Shown here one piece after another: positions 1 to 5,216 of a stretch of 7,706 bases of DNA (the first letter of the stretch is position 1; each line of letters starts with the position of its first letter). This stretch comes from Dehalococcoides mccartyi (GTDB lineage Bacteria; Chloroflexota; Dehalococcoidia; UBA2979). The notes below the pieces were generated by a model. It searched no databases and was not told the origin of the DNA. It was given only the letters and a program-made list of their open reading frames with translations. The stretch lies in the NCBI GenBank assembly GCA_945888895.1, contig CAMDAY010000101.1, positions 1-7,706 on the forward strand, read 5' to 3'. The position numbers were made by a program, and so were the translations under genes.

Positions 1-1325
1 TCTCCGAAGACACCTACCGCACGTTGATCGCCGCGGACAGCGCGATCATGGTGCTCGACGCCGCCAAGGGCATCGAGCCGCAGACGCGCAAGCTCTACGA
101 GGTCTGCCGCGCGCGGCGCATCCCGATCATCACCTTCGTCAACAAGATGGATCACGACGCCCTCGATCCGCTGGAGTTGCTCGACCACGTCGAGGCAACG
201 CTGGGCATCACCCCTGCGCCGATGACGTGGCCGATCGGCGATGGACCGTCGTTCCAGGGCGTGTACGACCTGCGCAAGCAGCGTGTCCTGTTCTTCGAGC
301 GGACGGCGGGGGGTCGGCATCGCGCCCCGGTCGTCGAAGGCGACCTCGACGACTCGCAGGGGCAGATCGCCCAACTGATCGGGTCGGAGGCCCTTGAGCA
401 ACTGCGTGAGTCGACCGAGATCGCGCTCGAGGCGGGCCACGCGTTTGAGCTCCAGGGCTTCCTTGATGGCTGGCTGACGCCGGTCTACTTCGGGAGTGCC
501 ATCAACAACTTCGGGATCGAGGTACTGCTCGATGCGGTGAAGACGCTGGCACCTCCACCGGGGCCTCGACGGTCTCAGGAGGGCGACCTGGTCCCGCTGG
601 ATGCACCATTCTCGGCGTTCGTCTTCAAGATGCAGGCCAACATGGACCCGAAGCACCGGGACTGCATGGCGTTCATCCGCGTGTGCTCGGGCCGCTTCGA
701 GCGAGACATGCTCGCGTTCCACTCCGGCACCGGGAAGCGGATGCGGCTGAGCCGTTCGCAACGCGTCTTCGGGCAGGAGCGCGAGACGGTGGACGAGGCG
801 TATCCCGGCGACATCCTCGGACTGGCGGACGTGGGGCTCCTCGGCATCGGGGACACGCTGACGGTCGACACGGCGCTCGCGTATGAGCCGATCCCTCGGT
901 TCGAGGCGGAGCGATTCGCCCGCCTGCGGTGTGCGGATGTCCTCCGCACCAAGCAGTTCCAGAAGGGCCTCGAGCAGCTGGAACGCGAGGGGGCCGTACA
1001 GGTGTACTGGGCGCCCGACGCCTCCCGGAACAACCCGGTGTTGGGGGCCGTTGGCGAGTTGCAGTTCGACGTCGTGATGCGACGGCTCAGCGACGAGTAC
1101 GCGGTGCAGACCCTGCTCGACATGCTCCCGCACACCATCCTGCGCCTCGTTGTCTCCGCGTCTCGCGATGTGCGCCTGCCCTCATCGGCCATGCCGCTCG
1201 TCGACCGGGATGGCAATGGCGCGCTGCTGTTCACCTCGGAACGCGAGGCACGCTACGCCGCCGAGTCCGTGACCGGACTGGTGCTGCGATCGGTCTCCGA
1301 GAACGTCCGAACCGACCAGCGCTAG
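1..1325 (+). CDS. prfC: Peptide chain release factor 3 (RF3), 5'-truncated by window edge
   Basis: RF3 is a cytosolic translational GTPase that removes RF1/RF2 from the ribosome after peptide release. The frame is open from the first base: bases 1-2 are the end of a codon, followed by Ser-Glu-Asp-Thr-Tyr-Arg-Thr, which in RF3 directly follows the G3 box. About 90 N-terminal residues (P-loop, switch I, DTPGH) therefore lie outside the window. Visible are the G4 box NKMD (nt 141-152), the RF3-typical MTWPIGDG stretch, the G5-like Ser-Ala (nt 495-500), the domain II signature with QANMDPKHRD and EAYPGDILGL, and domain III with EGAVQVY and VGELQFDVV. The similarity to E. coli RF3 is collinear to near the C-terminus, and the TAG stop is at 1323-1325. 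The TTG at 24 is an internal Leu codon, not the start. RF3 rather than EF-G or TypA is clear from the DPKHRD and LQFDVV motifs. No frameshift was seen. Confidence 0.96.
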   Translation, partial: SEDTYRTLIAADSAIMVLDAAKGIEPQTRKLYEVCRARRIPIITFVNKMDHDALDPLELLDHVEATLGITPAPMTWPIGDGPSFQGVYDLRKQRVLFFERTAGGRHRAPVVEGDLDDSQGQIAQLIGSEALEQLRESTEIALEAGHAFELQGFLDGWLTPVYFGSAINNFGIEVLLDAVKTLAPPPGPRRSQEGDLVPLDAPFSAFVFKMQANMDPKHRDCMAFIRVCSGRFERDMLAFHSGTGKRMRLSRSQRVFGQERETVDEAYPGDILGLADVGLLGIGDTLTVDTALAYEPIPRFEAERFARLRCADVLRTKQFQKGLEQLEREGAVQVYWAPDASRNNPVLGAVGELQFDVVMRRLSDEYAVQTLLDMLPHTILRLVVSASRDVRLPSSAMPLVDRDGNGALLFTSEREARYAAESVTGLVLRSVSENVRTDQR

Positions 1326-1340
1326 CTGCGCTCCCAACCT

Positions 1341-1370
1341 TGGCGCGCCAGCCTCGGCGCCACACGAGGC
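1341..1370 (+). other. Interleaved GC-rich stems just downstream of prfC
   Basis: Two perfect 6-bp inverted repeats are interleaved. TGGCGC (1341-1346) pairs with GCGCCA (1357-1362), and GCCTCG (1351-1356) pairs with CGAGGC (1365-1370). TGGCGCGCCA (1341-1350) is also a perfect palindrome. The second stem, with an 8-nt loop, is followed by TCTC, so it could act as a weak terminator for prfC, but there is no real T tract. It could also be the first part of a structured nhaA leader. The pairing is seen directly; the role is inferred. Confidence 0.4.
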
Positions 1371-1511
1371 TCTCAGCGTGACGGTGCGAGCGAGCGAGAC
1401 GCGCGACATCCCATCGATCACGCGGGCTGGCGAAGCGCGTCTCGAGGGCCGCTTCGGGCTCGGTCGAATCCATGGATCTGCGCTGATGTTGACCATCACC
1501 GCGTCCGCGCT

Positions 1512-1536
1512 CAGCCCCCGCAAGCGGGCAGGGCTG
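1512..1536 (+). promoter_or_regulatory. Strong hairpin in nhaA leader
   Basis: CAGCCC (1512-1517) pairs with GGGCTG (1531-1536) around an inner CCG/CGG stem with a CAAG loop and a three-base bulge on the 3' side. It lies about 75 bases before the nhaA start and 20 bases before the GCCG...CGGC element. No T run follows, so an intrinsic terminator is unlikely. A stem belonging to a structured 5' leader fits better. Confidence 0.4.
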
Positions 1537-1550
1537 GTAGTCTGCATCAC

Positions 1551-1610
1551 GGAGCGCCGGGAAGTCTGGTCGGCAGTTGATTTGTCGATCCGTAATTCCT
1601 GGGAGTTCCT
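1551..1610 (+). promoter_or_regulatory. Candidate cation-responsive leader RNA / riboswitch of nhaA
   Basis: Directly before nhaA, GCCG (1556-1559) can pair with CGGC (1571-1574) across an 11-base loop. Within it, CCGG (1557-1560) can pair alternatively with CTGG (1566-1569). GGGAA (1559-1563) is also complementary, with one G-T pair, to TTCCT at both 1596-1600 and 1606-1610, on either side of the Shine-Dalgarno GGGAG (1601-1605). Refolding could thus affect ribosome access. Known nhaA-associated leaders include the nhaA-I and nhaA-II motifs, reported as Li+ riboswitches, and I recall similar GCCGGGAAG...CTGGTCGGC elements before nhaA in other high-GC bacteria. The assignment is an inference without a covariance-model search. 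nhaA-I is the first class to test. Confidence 0.45.
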
Positions 1611-2930
1611 ATGCGAGACGAGACCCCCGGGGAGCCCATCCTCGGTCGCGGCTCCTGGTCCGAAACCGCACGCATCACCGCGATCCTCCGCAAGGAGACG
1701 GTCGGCGGTGCGCTCGTCCTTGCTGCGACGGTGATCGCGTTGGTCTGGGCGAACTCCCCGGCTGCTGACTCCTACCATGCGCTCCGCGGCTTCCAGATCG
1801 GGCCCGAGCGCCTCCACCTGAACCTGTCGCTCGGCACGTGGGGGGCCGACGGCCTCCTCGCGATCTTCTTCTTCGTGGTGGGGCTCGAGCTCAAGCGCGA
1901 GTTTGTCGCCGGTGACCTGCGATCGCCACGCCGCGCCGCACTGCCGATTCTCGCGGCCGTTGGCGGCATGGCGGTGCCGGCCCTGTTCTACGTGGCGGTC
2001 AACTTCGGAGGGGACGGGACGCTTCGGGGCTGGGCGATCCCCACGGCGACCGACATCGCGTTCGCACTTGCGGCACTCGCGATCGTGGGCACGCACCTCC
2101 CCGCGGCGCTTCGGACATTCTTACTGACGCTGGCGGTGGTCGACGACCTCCTGGCGATCGTGATCATCGGCGTGTTCTATACGACCGACCTGCACTTCAT
2201 CGCGCTCTTGGCCGCGCTGGTCCCACTCGCTCTATTCACCGTCGCCGTGCAGCGGCGCATCCGCGCCTGGTGGGTGCTGCTGCCGCTGGCGGCGCTCACG
2301 TGGGTGCTGGTACACGAGTCAGGAGTGCACGCCACCATCGCTGGCGTGCTCCTCGGCTTCGCGGTGCCAGTGCTGCGCAACAACGGGCACCACGAGCCGG
2401 AGCACGGGGGCATGGCCGAGCACCTGGAACACCGCTTCCGGCCGATCTCGGCGGGATTCGCCGTCCCAGTCTTTGCGTTCATGGCGGCGGGCGTCACGAT
2501 CGGCGGCCTGACTGGCTTCACCGATGCGCTGAGCGAAAGCGTCACACTCGGAATCATCGTTGGCCTCGTCGCAGGCAAAGCCGTCGGCATCTTCGGTACG
2601 ACCTACGTGCTTCACCGATTCACGCGTGTCCAGCTCGATGCGAGTCTCGGTTGGGCCGACGTTTTCGGTCTCTCCCTGCTCGCCGGCATCGGATTCACCG
2701 TCTCGCTCCTGATCGGCGAGCTCGCCTTCAGCGCCACGACACATCGCGATGACGACGTGAAGATCGGCGTCCTCGTCGGGTCGGTGCTCGCCGCCGTGCT
2801 GGCCGCGATCGTCCTGCGCGCGCGCAATCGGGTGTATGCGCGCCTGCGCGCCCTTGAGGAGTTGGACGTGGACCACGACGGCATCCCGGACGTCTTCGAT
2901 GAGCCCACCCGAGGTGCCGGCTCGCGGTGA
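1611..2930 (+). CDS. nhaA: Na+/H+ antiporter NhaA with acidic calcium-loop-like C-terminal tail
   Basis: NhaA is an inner-membrane antiporter that expels Na+ or Li+ in exchange for about two H+, serving sodium and pH homeostasis. The product has 439 residues (E. coli NhaA has 388) and is complete. Start ATG 1611 has GGGAG five bases upstream. Family marks are LAIFFFVVGLELKREF (83-98), the unwound-helix motif PTATDIAFA with Thr147-Asp148 (E. coli Thr132-Asp133), the ion-binding pair Asp178-Asp179 in VVDDLLAIVIIGVFY (E. coli Asp163-Asp164), and Lys323 in AGKAVGI (E. coli Lys300). Transmembrane segments cover roughly 30-400. The catalytic set is intact, so it should work. A charged tail (404-439) carries DVDHDGIPDVFD (419-430), fitting the D-x-D-x-D-G-x-x-D-x-x-D calcium loop of thrombospondin type 3 repeats. 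Both NhaA termini are cytosolic, so this motif would face the cytoplasm. A structured leader precedes the gene, suggesting ion-dependent control. Confidence 0.96.
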   Translation: MRDETPGEPILGRGSWSETARITAILRKETVGGALVLAATVIALVWANSPAADSYHALRGFQIGPERLHLNLSLGTWGADGLLAIFFFVVGLELKREFVAGDLRSPRRAALPILAAVGGMAVPALFYVAVNFGGDGTLRGWAIPTATDIAFALAALAIVGTHLPAALRTFLLTLAVVDDLLAIVIIGVFYTTDLHFIALLAALVPLALFTVAVQRRIRAWWVLLPLAALTWVLVHESGVHATIAGVLLGFAVPVLRNNGHHEPEHGGMAEHLEHRFRPISAGFAVPVFAFMAAGVTIGGLTGFTDALSESVTLGIIVGLVAGKAVGIFGTTYVLHRFTRVQLDASLGWADVFGLSLLAGIGFTVSLLIGELAFSATTHRDDDVKIGVLVGSVLAAVLAAIVLRARNRVYARLRALEELDVDHDGIPDVFDEPTRGAGSR

Positions 2931-3246
2931 GGCACGAGAGTCGGCTCAGCACACCCAACCGAGGGATCGACAGGACTGCGGGCACGCCCCGACCGATACG
3001 TGGGGGATGACAGGGCGAGCACCCGCATCCGTCATCAGCAGCGGAGCAACGAGGAGCGTGTCACGGATCGACATCCGATGTTCGGAGTTGCACTCGTAGC
3101 GTGAACCGGATCAGCGCGAACGAAGGTACGCGGCGACCGGGCATCCAAGCGACGATGCGGCGAGGCTATTGGGGATCACCATCACGCTCGACCGAGTCAA
3201 ATGAGGCACGAGCAGTGTGTTCTCTCGCGACATGCGGGAGACGATC
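2931..3246. other. Gene-free spacer between nhaA and hppA
   Basis: No convincing coding frame, RNA gene or terminator was recognised here. Visible items are an 11-base direct repeat TGAGGCACGAG at 2928-2938 (overlapping the nhaA stop) and 3202-3212 (just before hppA), and a small inverted repeat CGGAT/ATCCG (3064-3077, 4-base loop). A promoter for hppA is expected here, but no good -35/-10 pair stands out. The length argues against tight co-transcription of nhaA and hppA. Confidence 0.5.
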
Positions 3247-3252
3247 AGGAGG
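3247..3252 (+). promoter_or_regulatory. Consensus Shine-Dalgarno that decides the hppA start
   Basis: AGGAGG lies 6 bases before GTG 3259. It directly abuts ATG 3253 (zero spacing) and lies downstream of the other in-frame candidates, GTG 3217 and ATG 3232. Only GTG 3259 has proper spacing. Confidence 0.7.
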
Positions 3253-3258
3253 ATGACC

Positions 3259-4305
3259 GTGGAGGGGATCTATCTCGGCGTCGGGGCGGGCGCGATTGCG
3301 CTGCTCTTCGCGCTATTCACGGCACGCCAGGTCGTGTCGGAAGACCCTGGCGACGATCGGATGCAGGCGATCGCCAAATCGATTCAGGACGGCGCGAACG
3401 CGTTCCTCCGTCAGGAGTACACGTTCATCGCCGGCTTCGTTGCCGTCGTGGCGGTGGTCCTCGCGGTGTTCGTGGACATCGACGTGCTCGGGAAGTTCGG
3501 CGACCCGGGAGGGGCGGTGACCGGACTGCCGAGGACGGCGATCGCGTACGTGATCGGTGCACTCGCCTCCGGGACTGCAGGTCTGATCGGCATGTTCATC
3601 GCGGTGCGCGCGAACGTCCGAACGGCAGCCAAGGCACGCACCGGTCTCAACGCGGCCCTGCGGGTCGCGTTCTCATCTGGCACCGTGATGGGCATGACCG
3701 TTGTCGGGCTGTCGCTCTTCTTCATCTCCGTGATCTACCTCGTCTTCCAGGACGTCCAGCCGCTCACCGGCTTCGCGTTCGGGGCCTCCTCCATCGCGCT
3801 GTTCGCGCGAGTGGGCGGCGGCATCTACACGAAGGCCGCGGATGTCGGCGCTGACATCGTCGGGAAGGTCGAGGCAGGCATCCCGGAGGACGACCCGCGC
3901 AACCCCGCCACGATCGCGGACAACGTGGGCGACAACGTGGGCGACGTGGCCGGTATGGGCGCCGACCTCTTCGAGTCGTACTCCGGCTCGATCATCGCCG
4001 CGATGTCGCTGGCGTTCATCGCCGTCATCGGTCAGGGCGAAAGCGTCTACGAGCACGGCATCTTCGAGGCCTCCGCGACCGCCACCTGGTACTCAGCGGC
4101 GTACACCCTCCCGATCAGCGTGTCGGCGATCGGCATCTTTGCCTCGCTCATCGGCACCTACCTCGTCCGTACCAAGGAACAGGCCTCGATCGGGCAGCTC
4201 CTCTGGGCGCTGCGCATCGGCCCACCGACGTTCGGATCCGATCCGCCACCACCGCGAGCAACTGATCCCCCGCACCGTGGCCAAGGCCGTCGTTCACCAC
4301 CTTGA
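3259..4305 (+). CDS. hppA: Membrane-bound H+-translocating pyrophosphatase, N-terminal half only (3'-truncated)
   Basis: Membrane pyrophosphatases hydrolyse PPi to pump H+ (sometimes Na+) out of the cytoplasm. GTG 3259 is chosen for its AGGAGG; the protein then starts in the family's first helix. Family marks, counted from this start, are GGGIYTKAADVGAD (186-199), the PPi-binding D-x3-K-x-E set in DIVGKVE (Asp199, Lys203, Glu205), EDDPRNP, and the Asp-rich NVGDNVGD with Asp221, Asp225 and Asp229, then ADLFESY. Val replaces the usual Cys in GDCAGM. Homology stops after LLWALRIG at residue 321 (nt 4221). The last 27 codons are Pro/Arg-rich nonsense read antisense through the neighbouring GGDEF gene. 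Family proteins have about 660-800 residues, so the second half is missing, including the second set of catalytic Asp/Lys residues and the Ala/Lys position that predicts K+ dependence. As it stands the gene cannot give an active pump. The cause is either a deletion or a chimeric join. A Na+-pumping variant cannot be excluded from this half. Confidence 0.88.
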   Translation: MEGIYLGVGAGAIALLFALFTARQVVSEDPGDDRMQAIAKSIQDGANAFLRQEYTFIAGFVAVVAVVLAVFVDIDVLGKFGDPGGAVTGLPRTAIAYVIGALASGTAGLIGMFIAVRANVRTAAKARTGLNAALRVAFSSGTVMGMTVVGLSLFFISVIYLVFQDVQPLTGFAFGASSIALFARVGGGIYTKAADVGADIVGKVEAGIPEDDPRNPATIADNVGDNVGDVAGMGADLFESYSGSIIAAMSLAFIAVIGQGESVYEHGIFEASATATWYSAAYTLPISVSAIGIFASLIGTYLVRTKEQASIGQLLWALRIGPPTFGSDPPPPRATDPPHRGQGRRSPP

Positions 4306-4879
4306 AGCGATCGAGGTCGATGAAGAGCAGCCCTACGGGGCGACCGTCCTCGTCCGTGGTGAGCTTGCGGCTGATCGAGTCCAGCAGACAGTTGCGGTTC
4401 GCCAGGCCGGTCAGGGGATCGCGCATCGCCTCCGCGGCGCTCATACGGGCAACCTGTTCGAGCAACGGCGCAGCAGCGAGCGCACCGAACGTGCCGTCGC
4501 CATAGTCCACGACCATCGCGCCAAAGCGGTGCGCCACGGGACGCGCGAGGAGTGCTTCGTAGGCGACGGTGGCCGGGTATCCAGCCGGGATGATGAATGT
4601 CGCGTCCGAATCGACTAGTGCCTCGACGGGGCGTTCATGGTTCAGGGGGCCGCCGTACCCCAGCGGTCCCACCATCGCATTCAGGAACCAGACGCGATCG
4701 AGGAGCAGCGGCGTACCATCATCCCGCCGCACGATGATGCAGGCGAGCGACGGGTCTTGTGTGAAGAGCCGCTCGACATCCCCGCAGCGCAGCGTCGCGG
4801 GGTACGTCCTGATCTTGGTCGCCATCGCGCCGACGGGCACGTCGTCTACCTGCTCGCCGACCCACCGTGTCCCATTCAT
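4148..4879 (-). CDS. CBS-pair/GGDEF diguanylate cyclase-like protein, 3'-truncated
   Basis: GGDEF proteins make cyclic di-GMP from two GTP. The start is taken as ATG 4879, with GGGGGG five bases upstream on the minus strand. An in-frame ATG at 4894 has GAGGA touching it, which is too close. Counting from 4894, residues 15-150 look like two CBS modules: a V-G-A-M start, IIVRRDDGTPLLLDR, then ATVAYEALLARP and GAMVVDYGDGTFGAL. Such pairs often bind adenine nucleotides and sense ligands. The GGDEF domain begins with DPLTGLANR (159-167), then FIDLDRFKVVND (191-202) and GHGAGDQLL (205-213), including the metal-binding Asp region and the GTP-contacting Asn-Asp. It ends at R-I-R-T-S-V-G (to residue 225), just before the expected RxGGDEF signature. 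The remaining ~23 codons are antisense to hppA. No transmembrane segment is seen, so it would be cytosolic. Without the active-site loop the present form cannot be a cyclase. Whether an EAL domain followed is unknown. Confidence 0.82.
   Translation of the reverse strand: MNGTRWVGEQVDDVPVGAMATKIRTYPATLRCGDVERLFTQDPSLACIIVRRDDGTPLLLDRVWFLNAMVGPLGYGGPLNHERPVEALVDSDATFIIPAGYPATVAYEALLARPVAHRFGAMVVDYGDGTFGALAAAPLLEQVARMSAAEAMRDPLTGLANRNCLLDSISRKLTTDEDGRPVGLLFIDLDRFKVVNDGLGHGAGDQLLAVVADRIRTSVGRCAAPRGAARSRPVPWYGRGRCR
4219..4222. other. Breakpoint joining truncated hppA to truncated GGDEF gene
   Basis: On the + strand, pyrophosphatase homology ends with the Gly codon at 4219-4221. On the - strand, GGDEF-domain homology (R-I-R-T-S-V-G) ends at 4220-4222. 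Each frame continues past this point only as antisense of the other gene. Homology therefore flips from one gene to the other within a few bases, without recognisable transposon ends or target duplications. It marks a deletion across two convergent genes or an artificial join. Confidence 0.75.
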
Positions 4880-4956
4880 CTGCGCCCCCCGCATTCCTCG
4901 TGACTATCGACGGGGAGCCCTGGAGAAGAAGGGAGCGGCGTTAAGAGCGCGATAAA

Positions 4957-4974
4957 CCTCCAAGGGTCTTGAGG
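4957..4974. repeat. Small hairpin CCTC(C)AAG / CTTGAGG
   Basis: CCTC and AAG pair with CTTGAGG across a GGT loop, with one bulged C at 4961. It lies in the upstream region of the leftward GGDEF gene and could be an operator or a leader hairpin. No function can be assigned. Confidence 0.3.
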
Positions 4975-5003
4975 GGGAAGTGAGGCGGGCACGGGCAGCA
5001 CGC

Positions 5004-5039
5004 GCTGCGGCCGGTGACCAACAGCTCCGGCCCTACAGC
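5004..5039. repeat. Extended inverted repeat GCTG-GGCCGG / CCGGCC-CAGC
   Basis: GGCCGG (5009-5014) pairs perfectly with CCGGCC (5027-5032) across a 12-base loop. GCTG (5004-5007) and CAGC (5036-5039) extend the stem after a small asymmetric internal loop. No T tract follows on either side, so it does not look like an intrinsic terminator. It could be an operator or an RNA stem. Confidence 0.4.
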
Positions 5040-5068
5040 CAGCTGCGCTGATGACCGAGCCCGAATCC

Positions 5069-5098
5069 CTCCGCCCGCAGACGCTACGTTAGGCGGAG
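5069..5098. repeat. Perfect 7-bp inverted repeat CTCCGCC / GGCGGAG
   Basis: CTCCGCC (5069-5075) and GGCGGAG (5092-5098) are perfect reverse complements separated by 16 bases. The two half-sites are centred 23 bases apart, about two helical turns, as expected for a dimeric repressor operator. The site lies about 118 bases before the monooxygenase start. A regulator site is an inference; none of the window's genes encodes a DNA-binding regulator. Confidence 0.35.
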
Positions 5099-5216
5099 CG
5101 ATCCACCCGGGGCGCGTCAGTCTGCTTCCAAAGACGTACTATCCCCCGGATCGCACCGATGTGATGAGCCTCGATCCTCGAGAGATTGCGACTCCGCTTT
5201 GCCCGACGCCACCCGC

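Larger units (their letters stand above)
4895..5216. other. Divergent intergenic region with inverted repeats
   Basis: This gap lies between the leftward GGDEF gene and the rightward monooxygenase gene, so it should hold promoters for both. It contains hairpins at 4957-4974, 5004-5039 and 5069-5098. A TACTAT at 5137-5142 could be a -10 element for the rightward gene, but no matching -35 is clear. No gene of its own was recognised, and a short open frame at 5014-5220 has no recognisable protein. Confidence 0.45.

Noticed and set aside
575..1234. 219-codon minus-strand open frame inside prfC
   Set aside because: Ser/Arg-rich translation fully antisense to conserved RF3 domains.
1468..1477. ATCCATGGAT palindrome in the nhaA leader
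   Set aside because: A 10-base palindrome is common by chance and has no loop or positional logic.
1489..1494. TTGACC as a -35 element for nhaA
   Set aside because: No acceptable -10 hexamer 16-18 bases downstream; that position is occupied by the GC-rich hairpin.
1378..1734. 118-codon plus-strand frame running from the leader into nhaA
   Set aside because: It overlaps nhaA out of frame, shows no protein motif, and the leader part is better explained as structured RNA.
1182..2096. 304-codon open frame on the minus strand
   Set aside because: It is antisense across the prfC end, the leader and nhaA, all of which have firm homology. The translation is Arg/Gly-rich without recognisable motifs, a GC-bias shadow.
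4233..4238. GGATCC (BamHI site) near the hppA/GGDEF breakpoint as a cloning-ligation scar
   Set aside because: It lies within continuous GGDEF coding homology (codons for A-D-R-I-R), about 11 bases from the breakpoint, so it is not the join itself.
3842..4618. 258-codon plus-strand frame spanning the hppA/GGDEF junction
   Set aside because: Out of frame with hppA and antisense to the GGDEF gene. Low-complexity Arg/Ser/Pro translation. It is not a new fusion protein.
5088..5094. GTTAGGC resembling the GTTRRRY core of an integron attC site
   Set aside because: No matching RYYYAAC partner at a suitable distance upstream, no cassette structure and no integrase. A 7-mer match is expected by chance.
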